Of a stretch of DNA of 64,000 nucleotides, positions 57,665 through 64,000 are shown in pieces. How positions within the stretch are numbered: position 1 is the stretch's first letter; every line of letters starts with the position of its first letter. A model generated the notes under the pieces. That model had not been told where the DNA came from and did not search any database. It was given only the letters and a program-made list of their open reading frames with translations. Origin of the DNA: Saccharomyces uvarum (Eukaryota > Ascomycota > Saccharomycetes > Saccharomycetales > Saccharomycetaceae); contig OX365934.1 of the NCBI GenBank assembly GCA_947243795.1, forward strand, positions 806,001-870,000, read 5' to 3'. Both the position numbers and the translations under genes were made by a program.

Positions 57665-58954
57665 TTAGAGCTGAGTTCCTCTAGGTTTCTTCCTCTTTTG
57701 GGTCAAATTTTCCAGAGTTAGGCTATCACTGTCGTCGTCATTATCATCATCGTTATCACTGGGAGGGGTCGAGTTTGTGTTTGAATCAGAGTCCGAGTTC
57801 GTATTTGTGTTGGAGTTCGTGTCTTCATCATCGTCTTGGCTGAAAATGGGTTTATTTGCCGATGTGGTGGTGGGCTTTTCGCCTGTGAACTCATTGGCAA
57901 ACTCTGTGGCTGGAGAAGCCTCCCTGATCAGTTTTCTGGTGAGCGGGTCGTCCAAGAAACTCTGCTGTCTTTGTCGTTGACCTTGTTTCTTCAATTCGTT
58001 GCCTATCAACTTGGAATAGAGTTTCTTGCCCAGGGTCTTCTTTAGTAGGATTTCACGCACCTCAAAGTACAAATCTCTGGAGACATTGTTCAGATTTGTC
58101 TGGTTTTTCTTGAAATACGACCTGAACTCGTTGATATGCTTTTTGAACTCCAGCTCGTTTTTCTTTAACCAAGAGACGTTCAATTCTTGCCTAGTGGCCC
58201 CTCTTGCGAAATTTCTCATCAGGTACTTGTCATAGTCCCTGATGATCTTGGTGATGATGTCACTTGTGGAAACACCGTTGGTTCTTTGGGTGGTCAGGAA
58301 CTTGCCCATCTCCTTTATCGGCTTGTAGATATCATCGCTCTCGGCGCTGACGTAGGGGATGTCGTCGTGGGCCACGTAGTCGATCTTGTGTTTGAGTAAG
58401 AATTCCGGGGTGACGCACCAAGGAGCGTTTGGTATGACTTCGTCGACCCATTTGCAATGCATCAGAGTTTCGCAACGCTGTTTGTCGGTCAGCACCGTCA
58501 AACCCTTTAATTTGTGGGTGATTTTGTCGCTGGGTACGCCGACTATGAGTGTCACGTTGGGGAAGGCCTTTTTACACTGTTCCAGTTGCTTCATGTGGCC
58601 CAGATGGAAAAGATCGAACACACCGTCCGCATATATTCTGATGGGTCTGTCCGTGGGGGGCAGGTTGAACTTGAAACCCTTTGGACGATACTTGCGCAGC
58701 TCCTTGGGCAATTCGCTATTCAAACGGACCTCGTTTTCTTCGAACTCTTTGGTCAAGCGACGGCGCTTCCTTGGGCTGAGCTGAGTGTCTTTATTTTCAT
58801 GTTCACTGCCCTGCTCATCATGCTGATGTTCATTATCTTGGTCCTCCGCCTCGTCGTGATGTCTTTTGTTTCGGTTACTTTTGAATAAGTTCGACAGGGA
58901 CGAGCTAGATAGCTTAGCCCTGATCGAGGACTTCCCTGCTGTTTGGTTTGCCAT
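57665..58954 (-). CDS. PCT1: Choline-phosphate cytidylyltransferase
   Basis: Pct1 makes CDP-choline from CTP and phosphocholine, the rate-limiting step of the Kennedy pathway to phosphatidylcholine; it moves between nucleus and membranes. The 429 residues start with a basic, Ser-rich, likely nuclear-targeting N terminus (PRKRRRLTKE near 61-70). The cytidylyltransferase HxGH is HLGH at 117-120 (YADGVFDLFHLGHMKQ) and the RTxGxSTS motif is RTNGVSTS at 224-231. An amphipathic membrane-sensing helix follows at about 250-320. The C terminus is a low-complexity Asn/Thr/Asp/Ser tail encoded by repeats. ATG is at 58952-58954. Confidence 0.98.
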   Translation of the reverse strand: MANQTAGKSSIRAKLSSSSLSNLFKSNRNKRHHDEAEDQDNEHQHDEQGSEHENKDTQLSPRKRRRLTKEFEENEVRLNSELPKELRKYRPKGFKFNLPPTDRPIRIYADGVFDLFHLGHMKQLEQCKKAFPNVTLIVGVPSDKITHKLKGLTVLTDKQRCETLMHCKWVDEVIPNAPWCVTPEFLLKHKIDYVAHDDIPYVSAESDDIYKPIKEMGKFLTTQRTNGVSTSDIITKIIRDYDKYLMRNFARGATRQELNVSWLKKNELEFKKHINEFRSYFKKNQTNLNNVSRDLYFEVREILLKKTLGKKLYSKLIGNELKKQGQRQRQQSFLDDPLTRKLIREASPATEFANEFTGEKPTTTSANKPIFSQDDDEDTNSNTNTNSDSDSNTNSTPPSDNDDDNDDDSDSLTLENLTQKRKKPRGTQL

Positions 58955-59430
58955 TTTTTTTTCTAGCTAGCGTTTTTTCTTCTTCTTTGTGTCTGCTATT
59001 ATGTCCTATGATCCCAAGAGAGAATACCAAGAAATACAAATCTAAAAGGCTGATCAAAGGGAAGGGACTGGCGTATCCAAAAAAAGGGAAACGACAGACC
59101 TAGTACAAGAACGGCAGAGGCAAGAGACAATAATAAGCGCAGTAAACCAATACTAGATATATATCAATTCTAGCGAAAAACCAGGGAAGCACGATACAAA
59201 ATGCAGGAAAAAAAATGACTATATAACGATAGGCAGACTCAATGTGGTTTTTTTTTCCACATGCAAACGAGCCGGCACGGGTAATAAGCAGGCCGCTTTT
59301 GCCCTTTAATTTTTTGTTGGTTCTCTCTCGGGTGACATTTATTAACTCCACCCCCACCACTGCACAGAAAATCCTGAGCGCAGTAAAGACAGCTACAGCT
59401 ACAAGTCGCACAAGAAGACCAATTGCAAAA
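58955..59430. other. PCT1-YCH1 divergent promoter region
   Basis: A 476-bp bidirectional promoter. It has a CACATG E-box-like motif at 59258-59263 next to a T-run and a facing ATGTGG (59242-59247), giving a small inverted repeat. A UASINO-like role for PCT1 is possible but weak. The YCH1-proximal part stays open in the YCH1 frame back to an ATG at 59242. Confidence 0.5.
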
Positions 59431-59886
59431 ATGAACTCGTACTCGATAACAAACGTGAAGTACCTGGACCCCAGCGAACTGCACCGCTGGATGGTCGAGG
59501 GCCACACCACGACTCTACAAGAGCCCTTCCAGGTCGTGGACGTGCGAGGATCGGACTACATGGGGGGACACATTAGGGACGGATGGAATTTCGTCTACTC
59601 TCGCCTGAAACAGGACCCGGGGTACTTGCGTGAACTAAAGCGCCTACTACTGCAGAAACAACAGGTCGCGACGGACGGTGAGGGCGCGCTCAATGTGGTG
59701 TTCCACTGCATGCTGTCGCAACAGCGCGGGCCGTCTGCGGCGATGCTGCTGCTGCGGTCGCTCGACACGGCAGAGTTGCCGCGCTGTCGGCTATGGGTGC
59801 TGCGCGGCGGCTTCTCGAGTTGGCAGGCCGTGTACGGTGACGACGGCAGCGTCACGGAGGGTTACCTCGAGGATCTGTGGCGCTGA
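59431..59886 (+). CDS. YCH1: Ych1, Cdc25-like/rhodanese-fold phosphatase
   Basis: Ych1 is a small protein of the rhodanese fold with a Cdc25-type phosphatase loop and reported phosphatase activity; its substrate is unknown. The 151 residues carry the active loop HCMLSQQRG with Cys93-X5-Arg99, and VVDVRGSDYMGGHI (about 35-48), the typical CH2A motif. S. cerevisiae has 148 residues. I place the start at ATG 59431 (MNSYSITNVKYLDP), which aligns with the family. The same frame is open for 63 further codons upstream to ATG 59242; see findings. The coding sequence is notably GC-rich. Confidence 0.94.
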   Translation: MNSYSITNVKYLDPSELHRWMVEGHTTTLQEPFQVVDVRGSDYMGGHIRDGWNFVYSRLKQDPGYLRELKRLLLQKQQVATDGEGALNVVFHCMLSQQRGPSAAMLLLRSLDTAELPRCRLWVLRGGFSSWQAVYGDDGSVTEGYLEDLWR

Positions 59887-59895
59887 GCGTGATTG

Positions 59896-59901
59896 CACGT
59901 G
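59896..59901. promoter_or_regulatory. CACGTG E-box (Cbf1/Pho4) upstream of ADE3
   Basis: An exact palindromic CACGTG, in GCACGTGC context, 194 bp upstream of ADE3 and 10 bp after the YCH1 stop. Confidence 0.6.
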
Positions 59902-59911
59902 CATTGGAACA

Positions 59912-59917
59912 TGACTC
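59912..59917 (+). promoter_or_regulatory. Bas1/Gcn4 site (TGACTC) upstream of ADE3
   Basis: TGACTC about 180 bp upstream of ADE3. Bas1 with Pho2 activates purine and one-carbon genes through this core; Gcn4 can bind it too. A TATATA box follows at 59989-59994. Confidence 0.7.
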
Positions 59918-60094
59918 TTCCCGGTGACTTTTCTTCTCTCTTTCGAATTACAACACGCGTTTTCCACGAACGCATATCTATTTTTTCATATATAGACTCG
60001 TTTACCATATAACAATAGCAGTTGTTCGACCAATCGCCCTTGCTTTCGCCACAGCCCAGGCACAACACACCACAACATCATAACTCAAACAATC

Positions 60095-62935
60095 ATGGCT
60101 GGTCAAGTGCTGGACGGCAAAGCATGTGCTCAGCAATTCAGAACCGATATCGCTACCGAAATTAAATCTATCCAGGGTCACGTGCCCGGCTTCACGCCCA
60201 ATCTGGCCATTATCCAAGTAGGTAATAGACCAGACTCCGCCACATACGTGCGCATGAAGCGCAAGGCCGCCGAAGAGGCTGGCATCGTGGCGAACTTCAT
60301 TCACTTGGACGAGGCGGTGTCCGAGTTCGAGGTGCTGCGTTGCGTGGACCAATTGAACGAAGACCCTCAGACGCACGGGATCATTGTGCAACTGCCATTG
60401 CCCTCCCATTTGGACGAGGACAAGATCACCTCGAGGGTGCTGGCCGAGAAGGACGTGGACGGGTTCGGCCCCACCAACATCGGCGAGTTGAACAAGAAGA
60501 ACGGCCATCCGTTCTTCTTGCCCTGCACTCCCAAGGGGATCATCGAGCTGCTCCGCAAGTCCAACGTCACCATCGAAGGCTCCAGATCCGTCGTGATCGG
60601 TAGATCCGACATCGTCGGCTCCCCCGTTGCAGAGCTGTTGAAGTCCCTCAACTCCACCGTCACCATCACCCACTCCAAGACCCGCGACATCGCTTCTTAC
60701 TTGCACGACGCGGACATCGTCGTCGTTGCCATCGGCCAACCGGAGTTCGTCAAGGGCGAGTGGTTCAAGCCAAGAGATGGCGCTTCCTCCGACAAGAAGA
60801 CCGTGGTCATTGACGTTGGCACTAACTATGTGGCCGACCCATCTAGAAAGTCCGGGTTCAAGTGCGTCGGTGACGTCGAGTTCGACGAAGCCATCAAACA
60901 CGTCCACCTGATCACCCCGGTCCCCGGTGGTGTAGGCCCCATGACCGTTGCTATGCTGATGCACAACACTTTGATTGCTGCCAAACGCCAACTGGAGCAA
61001 TCTTCTAAACCATTACAGATTCCGCCTTTGCCCTTGAAGTTGCTGACCCCCGTGCCCTCCGATATAGACATCTCTAGGGCCCAGCAACCCAAGCTCATCA
61101 ACCAACTGGCCGAAGAGTTGGGTATCTACTCCCACGAATTAGAACTGTACGGCCATTACAAAGCCAAGGTTTCTCCAAAAGTCATCGAAAGACTCCAATC
61201 GCGCGAGAATGGTAAATACATCTTGGTCTCCGGTATCACCCCCACACCACTGGGCGAAGGTAAATCCACCACCACAATGGGTCTTGTTCAAGCGCTAACT
61301 GCACATTTGGGCAAGCCCGCCATCGCCAACGTCAGACAGCCCTCCTTGGGCCCTACGTTGGGTGTCAAAGGTGGTGCCGCCGGTGGTGGTTACTCCCAGG
61401 TTATCCCAATGGACGAATTCAACTTACACTTGACTGGTGACATTCACGCCATCGGTGCCGCCAACAACTTGCTTGCTGCGGCTATCGATACTAGAATGTT
61501 CCACGAAACCACTCAAAAGAACGACGCCACCTTTTACAACAGACTGGTGCCAAGAAAGAGTGGCAAGAGAAAGTTCACCGCCTCCATGCAAAGAAGATTA
61601 GACAGACTGGGCATCAACAAGACCAATCCTGACGATTTGACTCCAGAAGAAATCAAGCATTTCGCAAGATTGAACATTGACCCAGACACCATCACCATCA
61701 AGAGAGTGGTCGATATCAACGACAGAATGCTAAGACAGGTTACCATCGGCCAAGCCCCAACTGAGAAAAACCACACCAGAGTCACCGGGTTCGATATCAC
61801 TGTCGCATCCGAATTGATGGCCATTCTTGCTCTTTCAAAGGACTTGAGAGACATGAAAGAACGTATCGGACGCATTGTTGTCGCTGCTGACGTAAACAGA
61901 TCTCCCGTCACCGTGGAAGACGTAGGCTGTACCGGCGCCTTGACCGCCTTGTTGAAAGACGCAATCAAGCCAAACTTGATGCAGACTTTGGAAGGTACTC
62001 CTGTCTTGGTCCATGCTGGTCCATTTGCCAACATATCTATCGGTGCCTCTTCTGTCATCGCGGACCGTGTAGCTTTGAAATTAATCGGTACCGAGCCAAA
62101 GGCAGAGACAGAGCCCGGTTATGTGGTCACTGAAGCAGGGTTCGATTTCACCATGGGTGGTGAAAGATTCTTCAACATCAAGTGCCGTTCCTCTGGGTTG
62201 ACACCCAATGCTGTGGTTCTTGTTGCCACCGTGAGAGCTTTGAAGTCACATGGTGGTGCTCCAGACGTCAAGCCTGGCCAACCTCTACCTTCTGCATACA
62301 CTGAAGAAAACACCGACTTCGTCGTAAAGGGTGCTGCTAACATGTGTAAACAAATTGCCAACATCAAGCAATTCGGCGTCCCCGTGGTTGTAGCAATCAA
62401 CAAGTTTGAAACCGACACTGAAGGTGAAATTGCCGCCATCAAACAGGCCGCACTAGAAGCTGGCGCATTTGATGCCGTCACTTCGAACCATTGGGCCGAA
62501 GGTGGTAAAGGTGCTATCGATTTGGCCAAGGCGGTCATCGAAGCTTCTAAGCAACCAGTGGACTTCCACTTCTTATACGACGTCAATGCCTCTGTTGAAG
62601 AAAAATTAACTACCATTGTCCAAAAGATGTACGGTGGTGCCGCAATCGATATCTTGCCCGAAGCCCAACAAAAGATCGACATGTACAAAGAACAAGGATT
62701 TGGTGACCTACCAATCTGTATCGCAAAGACCCAGTACTCTTTATCCCACGATGCCAGTTTGAAAGGTGTCCCCACAGGATTCACCTTCCCCATCAGAGAC
62801 GTCAGATTGTCTAACGGTGCTGGATACTTGTACGCTCTTGCTGCTGAAATCCAAACCATTCCTGGTTTGGCTACTTATGCTGGTTACATGGCTGTCGAAG
62901 TAGATGACGACGGTGAAATTGATGGGTTGTTCTAA
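60095..62935 (+). CDS. ADE3: Trifunctional C1-tetrahydrofolate synthase, cytosolic
   Basis: Ade3 carries methylene-THF dehydrogenase (NADP), methenyl-THF cyclohydrolase and formyl-THF synthetase activities, supplying one-carbon units for purine, methionine and dTMP synthesis. The 946 residues match S. cerevisiae. Dehydrogenase/cyclohydrolase domain is about 1-310: YVRMKRKA (catalytic Lys near 56), VVIGRSDIVGSP (about 166-177) and PVPGGVGPMTVAML near 285. The synthetase domain is about 325-946, with its nucleotide loop TPTPLGEGKSTTTMG near 381-395. The first domain's DNA is GC-rich and leaves a long antisense open frame; the second has more usual yeast composition. ATG is at 60095. Confidence 0.99.
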   Translation: MAGQVLDGKACAQQFRTDIATEIKSIQGHVPGFTPNLAIIQVGNRPDSATYVRMKRKAAEEAGIVANFIHLDEAVSEFEVLRCVDQLNEDPQTHGIIVQLPLPSHLDEDKITSRVLAEKDVDGFGPTNIGELNKKNGHPFFLPCTPKGIIELLRKSNVTIEGSRSVVIGRSDIVGSPVAELLKSLNSTVTITHSKTRDIASYLHDADIVVVAIGQPEFVKGEWFKPRDGASSDKKTVVIDVGTNYVADPSRKSGFKCVGDVEFDEAIKHVHLITPVPGGVGPMTVAMLMHNTLIAAKRQLEQSSKPLQIPPLPLKLLTPVPSDIDISRAQQPKLINQLAEELGIYSHELELYGHYKAKVSPKVIERLQSRENGKYILVSGITPTPLGEGKSTTTMGLVQALTAHLGKPAIANVRQPSLGPTLGVKGGAAGGGYSQVIPMDEFNLHLTGDIHAIGAANNLLAAAIDTRMFHETTQKNDATFYNRLVPRKSGKRKFTASMQRRLDRLGINKTNPDDLTPEEIKHFARLNIDPDTITIKRVVDINDRMLRQVTIGQAPTEKNHTRVTGFDITVASELMAILALSKDLRDMKERIGRIVVAADVNRSPVTVEDVGCTGALTALLKDAIKPNLMQTLEGTPVLVHAGPFANISIGASSVIADRVALKLIGTEPKAETEPGYVVTEAGFDFTMGGERFFNIKCRSSGLTPNAVVLVATVRALKSHGGAPDVKPGQPLPSAYTEENTDFVVKGAANMCKQIANIKQFGVPVVVAINKFETDTEGEIAAIKQAALEAGAFDAVTSNHWAEGGKGAIDLAKAVIEASKQPVDFHFLYDVNASVEEKLTTIVQKMYGGAAIDILPEAQQKIDMYKEQGFGDLPICIAKTQYSLSHDASLKGVPTGFTFPIRDVRLSNGAGYLYALAAEIQTIPGLATYAGYMAVEVDDDGEIDGLF

Positions 62936-63351
62936 GTCAGCTTAATTATATAGATTATTAGGAAAAAAAAATCCAAAAGTTTTTCAAATACGAATGTATA
63001 AATAATAACAATAACGATAAAACGAACACTACTAGTACTAATGATATTTTAAAGTTCCTCATAGAAGAGACCTTGCGTTCCGTTGCCTTTTCCCTTAAAT
63101 TTTATCCAACCCTTTAGCGTTGCAACTTTCCGTTCCCGTTAAGGAGGAAAAAACCTAATTACCAAACGGGGCAGGGGGATGCATGCAATGAGAACAATGG
63201 ACGTATTAGAATATCAGCAGTTTGTGTGATACAACTAGAATAGCAGCGACTAAATAGCACATAGGTAAAACAAACTATAAAGGAAAAAATATCAGAAGGA
63301 AGGAACACTTAAAACAGATTCTAGAGTAAATATAAAGTAGTACAGCTAATG
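62936..63351. other. ADE3 3' flank and TDA10 promoter
   Basis: A 416-bp gap between tandem plus-strand genes. I see no definite regulatory motif. An 82-residue minus-strand frame reaching into TDA10 (63275-63523) is not supported. Confidence 0.55.
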
Positions 63352-64000
63352 ATGTGTGATAAGTCAAAAAAAATACTAGACTATTCGGTCGAGTTCTTAG
63401 ATAAGTACATACCGGAATGGTTTGAGACGGGAAACAAGGGTCCACTGTTCCTCTTTGTATCAGGTCCACAAGGTTCAGGTAAAAGTTATGTAAGTATCCA
63501 AATCTACAATCATTTGATGGCAAAATATGGAGGTGAGAAATCCATCAGTTTTGCCTCAATTGATGATTTTTACATGACTCACGAGGACCAACTAAATGTG
63601 AACAAGCAATTTAATGACAATAAGCTATTGCAAGGGCGTGGGCTACCTGGTACTCATGATATGAATTTGTTGCAAGAAATATTAAATATCATCATCAATC
63701 ATGATCAACATCCAGACAAAAAAACCGTTACATTACCCAAGTACGATAAGTCTCAATTTAACGGTGAAGGAGATCGTTGTCCAACTGGTCAAAAAATTAA
63801 GCTTCCAGTCGATATTTTCATCTTGGAAGGTTGGTTTCTAGGCTTCAATCCTGTTCTACAGGGTATTGACAACACCGATCTTCTCAACGGAGACATGGTT
63901 GATGTTAACGCCAAGTTGTTCATGTACAGTGATTTGTTGTGGCGTAACCCAGAAATGAAATCCTTGGGGATAGTATTAACTACTGATAACATTAGCAATG
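63352..64000 (+). CDS. TDA10: Tda10, P-loop kinase-like protein (partial, runs off window)
   Basis: This is the 5' part (216 complete codons) of the syntenic homologue of S. cerevisiae TDA10/YGR205W, a P-loop ATP-binding protein structurally like small-molecule kinases; a glycerate-kinase-like role has been proposed from fold and family. It starts MCDKSKKILDYS at ATG 63352. The Walker A loop GPQGSGKS is at 38-45, the ASIDDFYMTHEDQ segment at about 66-78 carries a conserved acidic pair, and LPVDIFILEGWFLGFNP near 149-165 is a Walker-B-like region. The reading frame is still open at the right edge (base 64000); S. cerevisiae has 290 residues. Confidence 0.95.
   Translation, partial: MCDKSKKILDYSVEFLDKYIPEWFETGNKGPLFLFVSGPQGSGKSYVSIQIYNHLMAKYGGEKSISFASIDDFYMTHEDQLNVNKQFNDNKLLQGRGLPGTHDMNLLQEILNIIINHDQHPDKKTVTLPKYDKSQFNGEGDRCPTGQKIKLPVDIFILEGWFLGFNPVLQGIDNTDLLNGDMVDVNAKLFMYSDLLWRNPEMKSLGIVLTTDNISN

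Noticed and set aside
60002-61000. Minus-strand frame of 332 codons over ADE3
   Set aside because: Gly/Val/Asp/Leu-rich translation of GC-rich antisense codons; no domain seen. Kept only as evidence of the compositional island.
62119-62859. Minus-strand frame of 246 codons over the ADE3 end
   Set aside because: Codon-bias shadow of the highly conserved synthetase domain.

Overview
The window is nuclear DNA of a budding yeast of the genus Saccharomyces. It carries 29 protein genes (the last runs off the right edge), four tRNA genes and two solo delta-type LTRs. Gene order and orientation, from CBP4 and ERG1 through UBR1, BUB1, HIP1, TDH3 and PMT6 to ADE3 and TDA10, match the right arm of S. 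cerevisiae chromosome VII (YGR174C to YGR205W) as I remember it. Remembered S. cerevisiae proteins (Rnr4, Xks1, Pdx1, Atf2, Tfg1, Tdh3) differ from these at many positions, very roughly 5 to 15 percent, and some have small indels. The DNA is therefore probably from another member of the Saccharomyces clade; I cannot fix the species without a search.

Layout. 1-14.9 kb: a solo LTR, tRNA-Gly, CBP4 (bc1 assembly), ERG1 (squalene epoxidase), ATF2 (acetyltransferase), PBP1 (ataxin-2 homologue), OKP1 (kinetochore), RNR4 (ribonucleotide reductase) with a long GC-rich upstream region, intron-bearing tRNA-Leu, TIM13, and QCR9, whose first exon is only the start codon. 14.9-30.1 kb: UBR1 (N-end-rule E3), TYS1, TFG1, HGH1 and BUB1. 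30.3-34.6 kb: a tRNA-rich, LTR-bearing interval around CRH1, with tRNA-Lys, tRNA-Trp (intron), LTR-start-like repeats and a possible 64-residue membrane microprotein. 34.7-43.8 kb: HIP1, TDH3, PDX1, XKS1 and SKI6. 43.9-59.9 kb: FYV8, SNG1, YPP1, PMT6, ELP2, a GST-like gene, PCT1 and YCH1. 60.1-64 kb: ADE3 and the 5' part of TDA10.

The genes are independent housekeeping loci, not a pathway cluster. Themes recur: respiratory-chain assembly (CBP4, QCR9, TIM13), carbon metabolism (TDH3, PDX1, XKS1), lipid and sterol metabolism (ERG1, ATF2, PCT1), chromosome segregation (OKP1, BUB1) and the cell surface (CRH1, PMT6, YPP1). I found no sign of an undescribed multi-gene system. The best leads are small: the divergent membrane microprotein next to HIP1, a Tdh2-like mosaic in TDH3, a GC-rich island over YCH1 and the first domain of ADE3, a possible longer N terminus for Ych1, gene-end changes in ATF2 and XKS1, a repeated short motif in Fyv8, and a 17-bp exact repeat shared by the QCR9 intron and the TIM13 upstream region.
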